Assembly: GCF_910584465.1 (NCBI RefSeq)
Contig: NZ_CAJUBK010000033.1
Location: 1 to 27,084 of the forward strand
DNA length: 27,084 bases
Source of the DNA: an uncultured Oscillibacter sp.
GTDB lineage: Bacteria; Bacillota; Clostridia; Oscillospirales; Oscillospiraceae
Reading direction: 5' to 3'
Below, piece after piece: positions 1 through 6,987 of the stretch. The position numbers and the translations under genes were made by a program. The notes under the pieces were generated by a model that searched no databases, had not been told where the DNA came from, and saw only the letters and a list, made by a program, of their open reading frames with translations. The stretch's first letter is position 1, and each line of letters begins with the position of its first letter.

Positions 1-984
1 ATCCGCGGCAGCGAGACCACCCAGGGCATCATGAAGGACGTCATCATCGCCATGCTGCCCGCCCTGATCTACGCCTGCATCAACTTCGGCCTCCGGGCCC
101 TGGCCCTCACCGCGGTGTCCGTGGCGGGCTGCGTGGCCTTCGAGTGGCTGTACCGCAAGGTGATGAAGCAGCCCCAGTCCGTCCAGGACCTCTCCGCTGT
201 CGTCACCGGCATGCTGCTGGCCTTCGTCAGCCCCGTGCAGATCCCCTATTGGATGATCTTGATCGGCGACTGCTTCGCCATCGTCATCGTCAAGCAGCTC
301 TTCGGCGGCATCGGCAAGAACTTCGTCAACCCCGCCCTGGCGGGCCGCGCCGTCCTGCTGGCCAGCTACGCCGGGAGCATGACCTCCTGGGTCGACCCCG
401 CCGTGAACAAGGCGGCCGTCCTCGGGTCCAACGTGGACATCGTCACCGCCGCCACCCCGCTGGCCTACATGAAGGGTACCGACCCCGCCGCCCTGGCGGC
501 GAGCTTCGCGGAGCTGACGGGCACCTACGGCGTGGGCCAGATGTTCATGGGCCAGATCGGCGGCTCCCTGGGCGAGGTCTCCTCCCTGATGCTCATCATC
601 GGCGGGGTGTACCTCATCGCCCGGAAGGTCATCAACTGGCATACCCCCGTGGCCTACATCGGCACCGTGGCCGTCCTGACCTTCCTGTTCCCCAAGGCCG
701 GGACCAGCATGGAGTGGATGCTGTACAGCATCTTCGGCGGCGGGCTGATGCTGGGCGCGTTCTTCATGGCCACCGACTATGCCACCTCCCCCGTCACCAA
801 GAAGGGCCAGCTGATCTTCGGCGTGGGCTGCGGGTTGTTCACCGTGCTGATCCGCTACTTCGGGTCCTATAACGAGGGCGTGTGCTACTCCATCATGGTC
901 ATGAACCTCTTCGTGGCCCTCATCGACAAATACACCAAGCCCGTGCGCTTCGGCGTCGTGAAGAAGGAGGAGAGCGGGAAATGA
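1..984 (+). CDS. rnfD: RnfD, FMN-carrying membrane subunit of the Rnf complex (5' end outside window)
   Basis: Integral membrane subunit of the Rnf ferredoxin:NAD+ oxidoreductase, which couples electron transfer to Na+ or H+ pumping. The frame is open from the first base. The residues before the first ATG (31), IRGSETTQGIMKDVII, match the conserved RnfD N-terminus, so the real start lies upstream and the ATG at 31 is internal. Many hydrophobic helices are visible. The family's covalent FMN site is the Thr in TAATPL (codon 454-456), in the position seen in RnfD/NqrB proteins. The stop overlaps the rnfG start by four bases (ATGA), indicating translational coupling. Gene order D-G-E-A-B is the standard clostridial one, so rnfC is expected just upstream. 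Confidence 0.96.
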   Translation: MRGSETTQGIMKDVIIAMLPALIYACINFGLRALALTAVSVAGCVAFEWLYRKVMKQPQSVQDLSAVVTGMLLAFVSPVQIPYWMILIGDCFAIVIVKQLFGGIGKNFVNPALAGRAVLLASYAGSMTSWVDPAVNKAAVLGSNVDIVTAATPLAYMKGTDPAALAASFAELTGTYGVGQMFMGQIGGSLGEVSSLMLIIGGVYLIARKVINWHTPVAYIGTVAVLTFLFPKAGTSMEWMLYSIFGGGLMLGAFFMATDYATSPVTKKGQLIFGVGCGLFTVLIRYFGSYNEGVCYSIMVMNLFVALIDKYTKPVRFGVVKKEESGK

Positions 985-1592
985 GCAAGGAAAAAGTCCA
1001 GATGGACCCCGCGTACATCATCAAATTGACCGTCACGCTGTTCCTCACCTGCGTGATCGTAGCGGCGGCCCTGGGCGGCGTCAACGCCGTCACCGAGGAA
1101 AAGATCGACGCGATCAACTGGGAGAACACCGTCACGGCCATGAAGGCCGTGGTGGCCGACCCGGACAACACCACCTTCTCCGACGCGCTGCCCCTCACCG
1201 ACGAGATGACCGCCGCCTCCGGCAGCGTCACCCTGGACTCCGTCTATGAGGCCCAGGCGGGCGGCTCCACCGCGGGCTACGCCATCAAGGTGGTCGCCAG
1301 CGGCTCCCAGGGCAAGATCGAGATGATGGTGGGCGTGGACGCCGAGGGCGTGGTCACCGGCGTGTCCATCGTCAAGAACTCCGAGACCTCCGGCATCGGC
1401 TCCAAGGTCATGACCAACATGCCCACCGCCAGCGGCGTCGGCGTGCTGAGCCAGTTCGAGGGCAAGAGCGCCGACGACGGTGTGCTGACCGTGGGCGCGA
1501 ACGTGGACGCCATCTCCGGCGCCACGGTCTCCACCCGGGGCGTGACCAACGGCGTCAACGCTGCGCTGGCCGTGGCCGGCGTGCTGGGCTGA
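981..1592 (+). CDS. rnfG: RnfG, periplasm-facing flavoprotein subunit of the Rnf complex
   Basis: Single-span membrane protein (203 aa) with an extracytoplasmic FMN domain. The start at 981 is chosen because a GGAGGAG ribosome site lies just upstream and the ATG overlaps the rnfD stop; an upstream in-frame extension would be read through rnfD. A hydrophobic helix covers about residues 10-33, followed by the FMN_bind domain. The flavinylation motif SGATVST is at 1515-1535, with the acceptor Thr at codon 1533-1535. It belongs to the rnf operon and passes electrons between the flavins of RnfD and the rest of the complex. Covalent attachment would need an ApbE-type flavin transferase, which is not encoded in this window. 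Confidence 0.96.
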   Translation: MSKEKVQMDPAYIIKLTVTLFLTCVIVAAALGGVNAVTEEKIDAINWENTVTAMKAVVADPDNTTFSDALPLTDEMTAASGSVTLDSVYEAQAGGSTAGYAIKVVASGSQGKIEMMVGVDAEGVVTGVSIVKNSETSGIGSKVMTNMPTASGVGVLSQFEGKSADDGVLTVGANVDAISGATVSTRGVTNGVNAALAVAGVLG

Positions 1593-1610
1593 GGAAGGAG
1601 GAGTTGGATC

Positions 1611-2210
1611 ATGAATTTCGGTAAACAGTTGAAAGAGGGCCTGATCACCCAGAACCCCGTCCTGGTCCAGGTGCTGGGCATGTGCTCCACCATGGCGATC
1701 ACGACCTCCATCATGAACGGTCTGGGCATGGGCGTGTCCGTGCTCATCATCCTGACGGCCTCCAACGTCGTCATCTCCGCCATCCGCAAGATCGTCCCCG
1801 ACAAGATCCGCATCGCCATGTTCATCGTGGTCATCGCGGGCTTCGTCACCTGCGTGGACCTGCTCCTGCAGGCGTTCGTCCCGGCCATCGCCGCGTCCCT
1901 GGGCGTGTTCATCCCGCTGATCGTGGTGAACTGCATCATCCTGGGCCGGGCGGAGTCCTTCTCCTATAAGAACGGCGTCGCCGCCTCCTTCGTGGACGGC
2001 ATCTGCCAGGGCCTGGGCTATACCGCCGTGCTGCTGGTGATGTGCTTCATCCGCGAGCTGCTGGGCGCGGGCACGCTGGCCGGCTTCCGTATCATCCCCG
2101 AACAGTTCCCCATCGGCGTGCTGACGCTGCCGGTGGGCGGTTTCCTGGTGCTTGGCTTCCTGATCGCGGCCATGCAGTGGGCGCTGTCCAAGTCGAAGGA
2201 GGGCAAGTAA
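1611..2210 (+). CDS. rnfE: RnfE, membrane subunit of the Rnf complex
   Basis: Membrane protein of 199 aa, the usual length of RnfE. It is almost entirely hydrophobic, with about six membrane spans. The motifs NPVLVQVLGMCSTMA and IPLIVVNCIILGRAE are typical of the RnfA/RnfE pair, whose paired cysteines form an iron-sulfur site within the membrane in related Nqr/Rnf complexes. A strong AGGAAGGAGG site precedes the ATG. The stop codon abuts the rnfA start with no gap, so the two paralogous subunits are translationally coupled. RnfE is told from RnfA by the N-terminal GKQLKEGLITQNPVLVQ segment. Confidence 0.96.
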   Translation: MNFGKQLKEGLITQNPVLVQVLGMCSTMAITTSIMNGLGMGVSVLIILTASNVVISAIRKIVPDKIRIAMFIVVIAGFVTCVDLLLQAFVPAIAASLGVFIPLIVVNCIILGRAESFSYKNGVAASFVDGICQGLGYTAVLLVMCFIRELLGAGTLAGFRIIPEQFPIGVLTLPVGGFLVLGFLIAAMQWALSKSKEGK

Positions 2211-2801
2211 ATGGATCAGATCTCGAATCTCCTGGCGATCACGCTGGGCGCTATCTTAGCGAACAACTTCATCTTCTCCCAGTTCCTGGGCATCTGCCCC
2301 TTCCTGGGCGTGTCCAAGAAGGTGGACACCGCCGTGGGCATGGGCATCGCCGTGACCTTCGTCATGGGCCTGGCCTCCGCCATCACCTGGGTGGTCAACG
2401 AGTTCATCCTGGTGAAGTTCGACCTGATGTACATGCAGACCGTGGCCTTCATCCTGGTCATCGCGGCCCTGGTCCAGTTCATCGAGATGTTCCTCCAGAA
2501 GTCCATGCCCTCCCTGTATACGGCCCTGGGCGTGTACCTGCCCCTGATCACCACCAACTGCGCGGTGCTGGGCGTGGCGCTGCTGAACATCCAGGAGAGC
2601 TATAACTTCATCGAGTCCGTGGTCTACGGCATCACCGGCGGCATCGGCTTCCTGGTGGCCATCGTGCTCTTCGCCAGCATCCGGGAGCGCCTGGTCTTCG
2701 CCGAGTATCCCAAGAGCTTCGAGGGCTTCCCCATCGCCCTCGTCACTGCCGGACTCATGGCCCTGGCGTTCATGGGCTTCTCCGGCCTGAAGATTTGGTA
2801 A
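2211..2801 (+). CDS. rnfA: RnfA, membrane subunit of the Rnf complex
   Basis: Membrane protein of 196 aa, paralogous to RnfE but with the RnfA signature ILANNFIFSQFLGICPFLGV near the N-terminus and LPLITTNCAVLGVALLN in the middle. Six membrane helices are expected, with inverted topology relative to RnfE, together forming the core through which electrons cross the membrane (established for the family). The ATG directly follows the rnfE stop codon. The gene ends 13 bases before rnfB. Family and position agree fully. Confidence 0.96.
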   Translation: MDQISNLLAITLGAILANNFIFSQFLGICPFLGVSKKVDTAVGMGIAVTFVMGLASAITWVVNEFILVKFDLMYMQTVAFILVIAALVQFIEMFLQKSMPSLYTALGVYLPLITTNCAVLGVALLNIQESYNFIESVVYGITGGIGFLVAIVLFASIRERLVFAEYPKSFEGFPIALVTAGLMALAFMGFSGLKIW

Positions 2802-2814
2802 GGGGGGCAGTGAA

Positions 2815-3708
2815 ATGGGAATGAACATCATCGCCGCCGTCGCCGTCCTGGGCATCCTGGGCGCGGTGTTCGGCCTGATCCTGGCCGTCGCCTCCAAGAT
2901 CTTCGAGGTGAAGAAGGATCCCCGTGAGGAAGCCATCCTGAGCCATCTGGCCGGCGCCAACTGCGGCGGCTGCGGCTTCCCCGGCTGCGGCGGCTGTGCC
3001 GCCGCCATCCTGGCGGGCGACGCGCCCGTCACCGCCTGCGCCCCCGCGGGGGCGGAGAACGCCGCCGCCATCGCCGAGATCATGGGGCTGGCGGCCCCTA
3101 CCGGCGAGCGGCAGGTGGCCTTCGTCCGCTGCACCGGCGGCGTCAACGCCAAGAAGCGGTATGACTACGTGGGCGTGAAGGACTGCATCTCCGCCACGAA
3201 GGTGGCCGGCGGTCCCCTGGAGTGCGCGTTCGGCTGCCTGGGCTTCGGGTCCTGCGTGGCGGCGTGCCAGTTCGGCGCCATGTCCATCGGCCCCGGCGGC
3301 ACCGCCGTGGTGGATCCGGACAAGTGCACCGCCTGCATGGCCTGCGCCAGCGCCTGCCCCCGGCACCTGATCGTCTCCGTCCCCGCCTCCAAGAAGGTCC
3401 ATGTGGGCTGCGCCAACCGGGACAAGGGCAAGGCCGCCATGAGCGTGTGCTCCAGCTCCTGCATCGGCTGCGGGCTGTGCCAGAAGGAGTGCAAGAAGGA
3501 CGCGATCCATGTGGAGGACGGCGTGGCCGTCATCGACTACGACAAGTGCGTGGGCTGCAAGCTGTGCACCAAGGTCTGCCCGCGCGACGCGATCCTCCCC
3601 GCGGCGACTGCCGAGGAGAAGGAGAAATACAAGGCCATCAAGAAAGCCCAGGCCGAGAAGGCCAAGGCCGCCGCCGAGGCCAAGGCGGCGGAGCCCGCTG
3701 GGAAATGA
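2815..3708 (+). CDS. rnfB: RnfB, polyferredoxin subunit of the Rnf complex
   Basis: Iron-sulfur subunit (297 aa) that receives electrons from ferredoxin. An N-terminal membrane helix (about residues 4-27) is followed by the RnfB-specific 4Fe-4S domain with Cys50, Cys53, Cys58 and Cys75 (C-x2-C-x4-C-x16-C). Then come a Cys-rich segment (CAFGCLGFGSCVAAC) and three ferredoxin-type CxxCxxCxxxC clusters, beginning at DKCTACMAC, SCIGCGLC and KCVGCKLC. The protein ends in an Ala/Lys-rich helical tail of about 30 residues. The start at 2815 has a G-rich ribosome site; the ATG at 2821 is a possible alternative. It is the last gene of the operon. Confidence 0.96.
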   Translation: MGMNIIAAVAVLGILGAVFGLILAVASKIFEVKKDPREEAILSHLAGANCGGCGFPGCGGCAAAILAGDAPVTACAPAGAENAAAIAEIMGLAAPTGERQVAFVRCTGGVNAKKRYDYVGVKDCISATKVAGGPLECAFGCLGFGSCVAACQFGAMSIGPGGTAVVDPDKCTACMACASACPRHLIVSVPASKKVHVGCANRDKGKAAMSVCSSSCIGCGLCQKECKKDAIHVEDGVAVIDYDKCVGCKLCTKVCPRDAILPAATAEEKEKYKAIKKAQAEKAKAAAEAKAAEPAGK

Positions 3709-3722
3709 TCCTTCCTTAGAAA

Positions 3723-3937
3723 GTGCCCCGGACCTCGGTCCGGGGCACGTCCGCTGTCGAAAGACGCGGGAGACAGAAGGGACGGGAAGGACGGGTGTGT
3801 GCGGGAGACCCAGGAGGGGTCTCCTGCACCATTCAAAATATGAAGTTTTCAGGACTTTCAAAGTCCTGAAAACTTGCTCAGCCTGCCGAAAAGATCTTTT
3901 CGGCAGGCTGAGTGCCCCGGACTTCGGTCCGGGGCAC
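3723..3937 (+). repeat. Hairpin-rich intergenic element, copy 1, flanked by a duplicated terminator hairpin
   Basis: This region between rnfB and the folate promoter has no gene and is nearly all inverted repeats. In order: hairpin GTGCCCCGGACC (3723-3734/3737-3748); a stem GTGCGGGAGACCC (3799-3811) pairing with 3817-3829 around the loop AGGAG; a 16-bp palindrome (3843-3858/3860-3875) containing CAGGACTTT; a perfect 18-bp palindrome (3877-3894/3895-3912) containing CAGCCTGCCG; and a second copy of the first hairpin (3912-3922/3927-3937). The distance between the two flanking hairpin copies is 189 bases. The same order of parts, with 190-base spacing, occurs at 14835-15070. Mobility is inferred, not shown. 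Confidence 0.8.
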
Positions 3938-3952
3938 TTCCCTCTTGCTTTT
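3912..3952 (+). terminator. Intrinsic terminator of the rnf operon
   Basis: An 11-bp perfect stem GTGCCCCGGAC (3912-3922) pairs with 3927-3937 around a TTCG tetraloop and is followed by the pyrimidine-rich TTCCCTCTTGCTTTTT. The near-identical hairpin at 3723-3748 lacks a T tract, so this second copy is the likelier functional terminator. Confidence 0.7.
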
Positions 3953-3973
3953 TCCCGGCAGATGCTGTATGAT
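3945..3973 (+). promoter_or_regulatory. Candidate promoter of the folate riboswitch-folT-folC unit
   Basis: TTGCTT (3945-3950), a 17-base spacer and TATGAT (3968-3973). The -10 matches the consensus at five of six bases; the -35 is weak. It overlaps the T tract of the rnf terminator and lies about 37 bases before the riboswitch P1 stem, a sensible place for the transcription start. Confidence 0.6.
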
Positions 3974-4005
3974 AAGGGCAACGGCCCACCCTGCGGGGGA
4001 GGGCG

Positions 4006-4116
4006 GACAGGCAGAGTAGGGACGCGCGTGTAGAAGTGCCGGGGAGACGGGGAGTTGCTTTCCGGACGAAGGGGGGATGCCCTCCCGCAGTGCGTGTCCC
4101 GCATCCCGCTGCCGCA
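4006..4116 (+). promoter_or_regulatory. THF (tetrahydrofolate) riboswitch aptamer
   Basis: The region matches the THF riboswitch consensus in order. GGCAG (4010-4014) pairs with CTGCC (4109-4113) as P1. Next are GAGTAGG, the P2 strand GACGCGC pairing with GCGTGTC (4092-4098 area), GCGTGTAGAAGTGCC (consensus GCGTTAAGTG), GGGGAGTTGC (consensus GGGANGT), CGGACGAA (consensus CGAACGAA), GCAGTG, and GCATCCCGCT (consensus GCATCCGCT). Some positions differ from the consensus, but every conserved block is present in order. It lies directly upstream of a FolT-type transporter gene and folC, the classic genomic context of this class. It is expected to sense reduced folates and turn expression down. Confidence 0.87.
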
Positions 4117-4129
4117 TATGGGGACGAGT

Positions 4130-4172
4130 CTCCTTCGTGCGGCATGACTGCCGTATCGAAGGAGGTTTTTTT
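4130..4172 (+). promoter_or_regulatory. Riboswitch expression platform: SD-masking, terminator-like hairpin
   Basis: CTCCTTCG plus TGCGGC (4130-4143) pairs with GCCGTA plus CGAAGGAG (4150-4155 and 4157-4164), with one bulged T and the loop ATGACT. The 3' arm contains the folT Shine-Dalgarno AAGGAGG (4159-4165), and the hairpin is followed by seven T residues (4166-4172) ending at the ATG. It could block translation, terminate transcription, or both; the sequence alone does not decide. Confidence 0.75.
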
Positions 4173-4724
4173 ATGTTCAGGACCGATGTCAAAAGGATGT
4201 GCTACACCGCTTTGCTGGCGGCCATGTATGTGCCGCTGTCGCTTTACGTGGTGGTGCAGGCGGGGAACGTGCGGATCTCCTTCGGCTCACTGCCGGTGGT
4301 GATCGGGGCGCTGCTCTTCGGGCCGCTGGACGCGGCAGCGGCGGCGCTGGTGGGGGAGTTCTTCAAGCAGCTCCTGACCTACGGCGTCACCTATACCACG
4401 GTGCTGTACCTGATCCCCCCGGCGGTCCGGGGACTGGTCATCGGCATGGCGGCGATGCTGGCCCGGCAGAGGGGCGCGCGGCTGGAGGAGCGGCGTGCGG
4501 CGTGCTATGCCGTCTGCGTCGCGGCGGCGGTCTGCACCACGGTCGGCAACACCCTGGTGAACTGGCTGGACAGCGTGCTGATGGGCTACTACTTCCCCGG
4601 TTTGATCGCAGGCGATCTGATCTGGCGGCTCATCGTGGGCATGCTCAACGCCGTGGTCATGGCCTCCCTGGCCATCCCCCTGGTGAAGGCCCTGCGGAGG
4701 CGGGACGCCGTCCCCGGCCTGTAA
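4173..4724 (+). CDS. folT: ECF transporter substrate-binding (S) component, probable FolT folate transporter
   Basis: Small membrane protein (183 aa) with about six hydrophobic segments, the size of ECF S components, which capture a vitamin and work with a shared EcfA/A'/T module (not in this window). FolT-like features are ISFGSLPVVIGALLFGPLDA near residue 30 and GNTLVNWLDS around residue 130. The start at 4173 is set by the AAGGAGG site 7 bases upstream; earlier in-frame starts fall inside the riboswitch. A THF riboswitch upstream and folC 12 bases downstream both point to folate as substrate. Family assignment is firm; the exact vitamin is inferred from context. Confidence 0.88.
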   Translation: MFRTDVKRMCYTALLAAMYVPLSLYVVVQAGNVRISFGSLPVVIGALLFGPLDAAAAALVGEFFKQLLTYGVTYTTVLYLIPPAVRGLVIGMAAMLARQRGARLEERRAACYAVCVAAAVCTTVGNTLVNWLDSVLMGYYFPGLIAGDLIWRLIVGMLNAVVMASLAIPLVKALRRRDAVPGL

Positions 4725-4736
4725 AGGAGGGGCGGC

Positions 4737-6155
4737 ATGACGGGAGGAGAGGCCATCGCCTATATCTGGTCCCACGGCTGGCAGGGCCGCGCCCCGGGGC
4801 TGAGCCGCATCCGGGAGCTGCTCCGCCGCCTGGGGGACCCTCAGGAGGAGCTGACGTTCCTCCACGTGGCAGGCACCAACGGCAAGGGGAGCGTCTGCGC
4901 GTGCCTGGCCTCCGTGCTGGAGGCGGCGGGGCACCGGGTGGGGCTCAGCACCTCGCCGCACCTGGAGCGCTTCCATGAGCGCATCCGGGTGGACGGAGCG
5001 GAGATCTCGGATGAGGCCCTGGGGGCGGTGATGGACCAGATCCGTCCCGCGGCGGAGTCCATGGAGGACCACCCCACGGAGTTCGAGCTGATCACCGCCG
5101 CCGCGTTCCTCCACTTCCGGCAGGAGCGCTGCGGCATCGTCGTGCTGGAGACCGGCCTGGGCGGGGCGCTGGACGCCTCCAACGTCATCGATGTCCCCGA
5201 GCTGGCGGTGCTCACCGCCATGGGGATGGACCACGCGGCCCTGCTGGGCCCTGCCCTGGGGGACATCGCCGCCGCCAAGGCGGGGATCGTCAAGCCCGGC
5301 GGGGACGTGGTCAGCCGGGGCGGCTGCCCCGAGGCGGACGAGGTCTTCCGCCGCGTCTGCCGGGAGCGGGGCGCGGCGCTGACCGAGCTGGACCTCTCCC
5401 GCCTGGAGATCCGCGGGCTGGATTTGGAGGGGACGGCCTTCGACTTCGCCCCCTGGGAGGGCCTGACGGTCCCCCTGGCGGGGACCTATCAGGCGGAGAA
5501 CGCCGCCCTGGCCCTGACGGCGCTGGAGCGTCTGCGGGAGAAAGGCTGGCGCATCCCCGAGGAGGCGGTCCGCCGGGGCCTGGCCGCGGTCCGCTGGCCG
5601 GGACGGCTGGAGGTCCTGGGGCGGGATCCGGCCTTCCTCCTGGACGGGGCCCACAACGCCCACGGGATGCGGGCCGTGACGGAGGGCCTGCGGGCCTTCT
5701 TCCCTGGGAGGCGGCTGGTGTTCCTCCTGGGCGTCCTGGCGGACAAGGACGCCGGAGAGATGCTGGACCTGCTGGCCCCCCTGGCGGAGCAGGTGTTCGT
5801 CCTCCGCCCGGACAGCCCCCGGGCCCTGGAGCCGGCGGCGCTCTGCGCCCAGTTGGCGGCCCGGGGCGTGAGTGCCCGGCCCTGCGAGTGCGTGGAGGAG
5901 GGGATCGCCGCGGCCCTGGAGGCGGCGGGGGAGGGCGGCGCGGTCTGCGCCCTGGGGTCGCTGTACCTCTGCGGCGAGATCCGGACCGCCTGGCGCAAAA
6001 ATCACAGAAAAGCCGGCGGGCGGCTTGACAAGGCGGGCGGTTGCCTTTATGATAGGGAAGAATCCATGCCGGAGGCAGGCGCGGACCGCCCGTCTCAGCA
6101 TGATATCGTTTGCCGGGGACGGGAGGGGACGCGAGATGGAGACCATCACCAGTAA
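4737..6155 (+). CDS. folC: FolC, bifunctional folylpolyglutamate synthase/dihydrofolate synthase
   Basis: ATP-dependent Mur-ligase-family enzyme that adds glutamate to folates, keeping imported folate in the cell. The P-loop GTNGKGS is at residues 46-52. Other family motifs are TSPHLERFHERI, LETGLGGALDASN, GMDHAALLG and DGAHNAHG. The ribosome site AGGAGG is just upstream, and the 12-base spacing to folT indicates one riboswitch-controlled operon. Homology to typical FolC appears to end near residue 418 (LYLCGEIRTAWR). The remaining 54 or so residues are low-complexity, run through the promoter of the next gene, and overlap its start by 20 bases. The tail may be a non-functional read-through after loss of an earlier stop. 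Confidence 0.93.
   Translation: MTGGEAIAYIWSHGWQGRAPGLSRIRELLRRLGDPQEELTFLHVAGTNGKGSVCACLASVLEAAGHRVGLSTSPHLERFHERIRVDGAEISDEALGAVMDQIRPAAESMEDHPTEFELITAAAFLHFRQERCGIVVLETGLGGALDASNVIDVPELAVLTAMGMDHAALLGPALGDIAAAKAGIVKPGGDVVSRGGCPEADEVFRRVCRERGAALTELDLSRLEIRGLDLEGTAFDFAPWEGLTVPLAGTYQAENAALALTALERLREKGWRIPEEAVRRGLAAVRWPGRLEVLGRDPAFLLDGAHNAHGMRAVTEGLRAFFPGRRLVFLLGVLADKDAGEMLDLLAPLAEQVFVLRPDSPRALEPAALCAQLAARGVSARPCECVEEGIAAALEAAGEGGAVCALGSLYLCGEIRTAWRKNHRKAGGRLDKAGGCLYDREESMPEAGADRPSQHDIVCRGREGTRDGDHHQ
6025..6053 (+). promoter_or_regulatory. Strong sigma-70-type promoter inside the 3' end of folC
   Basis: TTGACA (6025-6030), a 17-base spacer and TATGAT (6048-6053): eleven of twelve consensus positions. 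It lies within the unusual folC tail, about 80 bases before the start of the methyltransferase gene, and would uncouple that gene from folate control. Confidence 0.8.
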
Positions 6156-6912
6156 GAGCAATCCCCTCTGCGTCCACCTGCGGAAGCTGGCGTCCTCCCG
6201 TTCCTATCGTGAGGAAACGGGAGAATTTTTGTGCGACAGCCCCAAGCTCCTCCGGGAGGCGGCGCTGTGGGGGGCGGATCTCCGCGCCCTGATCTGCACC
6301 GAAGGGGCGGAGCTGCCCCCCATCCCCGGAGCGGTCCGGGCGGTCCGGGTCAGCGAGAGCGTCATGCGCTCCGTCAGCCCTATGGAGGCCCCCCAGGGGG
6401 TCGTCTTCTCCTGCGCTTTTCGGGAGGACGGCCCGCCGGAGCGGCTGGAGCCGGACGCCCGGGGCCGTCTCCGCTTCCTGGTCCTGGACGGCGTCCAGGA
6501 CCCCGGGAACGTGGGCACCATCCTCCGGACGGCGGACGCCTTCGGCACGACGGCGATCCTGCTCCCCGGGTGCGCGGACGTCTACAGCCCCAAGACCCTC
6601 CGGGCGGGGATGGGGGTCCAGTTCCGCCGGAGGGCCTACCGCTGCGGCCTCTCGGACCTGCTGGCCCTTTTGGAGGCGGCGGGCCTGCCCCTTTACGGCG
6701 CGGCCCTGCGGGAGGACACCGCGGACGTACGCGCGGTGGACCTGCGCCGCTGTGCCGTCGCGGTGGGCAGCGAGGGCCGGGGCCTCTCGCCGGAGGTGCT
6801 GGCGGCCTGCGATCGGACCATCCGCATCCCCATGGAGGCGGGCTGTGAGTCCCTGAACGCGGCCTCCGCCGCGTCGGTGCTCTTGTGGGAGGCGGCGCGG
6901 GCAGATCTGTGA
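6136..6912 (+). CDS. SpoU/TrmH-family RNA 2'-O-methyltransferase
   Basis: SAM-dependent 2'-O-ribose methyltransferase of the knotted SPOUT class (258 aa). An N-terminal substrate-binding domain (KSNPLCVHLRKLASSRSYRE) is followed by the catalytic domain with the three SpoU motifs: LDGVQDPGNVGTILRTADAFG (from about residue 116), AVGSEGRGLS (about 209) and ESLNAASAASVLLWE (about 238). The start at 6136 follows GGAGGGG and overlaps the end of folC by 20 bases. The architecture resembles RlmB/YsgA-like rRNA methyltransferases; the modified nucleotide cannot be told from sequence. Confidence 0.9.
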   Translation: METITSKSNPLCVHLRKLASSRSYREETGEFLCDSPKLLREAALWGADLRALICTEGAELPPIPGAVRAVRVSESVMRSVSPMEAPQGVVFSCAFREDGPPERLEPDARGRLRFLVLDGVQDPGNVGTILRTADAFGTTAILLPGCADVYSPKTLRAGMGVQFRRRAYRCGLSDLLALLEAAGLPLYGAALREDTADVRAVDLRRCAVAVGSEGRGLSPEVLAACDRTIRIPMEAGCESLNAASAASVLLWEAARADL

Positions 6913-6929
6913 ACTTTTTGAAACAGTAC

Positions 6930-6958
6930 TTGCGATCGGGCTTTATTTAATATAGTAT
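6930..6958 (+). promoter_or_regulatory. Candidate dprA promoter
   Basis: TTGCGA (6930-6935), a 17-base spacer and TAGTAT (6953-6958), in a short AT-rich gap between the methyltransferase and dprA. The match is moderate and overlapping -10 choices (TATAGT at 6951) exist. Confidence 0.5.
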
Positions 6959-6987
6959 AGAGGACCTTGGGAAGGGGAGAGAGGATC

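Noticed and set aside
882..980. An earlier start for rnfG upstream of 981
   Set aside because: The extension is rnfD read in another frame; the ATG at 981 has a ribosome site and the typical RnfG N-terminus.
3723..3937. A CRISPR array or insertion sequence at the first hairpin element
   Set aside because: There are no regularly spaced identical repeats and no transposase frame; the repeats are hairpin arms of different sequence.
2770..4104. A 444-codon minus-strand open frame over rnfB and the intergenic element
   Set aside because: The opposite strand encodes clear RnfB motifs, and the frame crosses several hairpins without a ribosome site.
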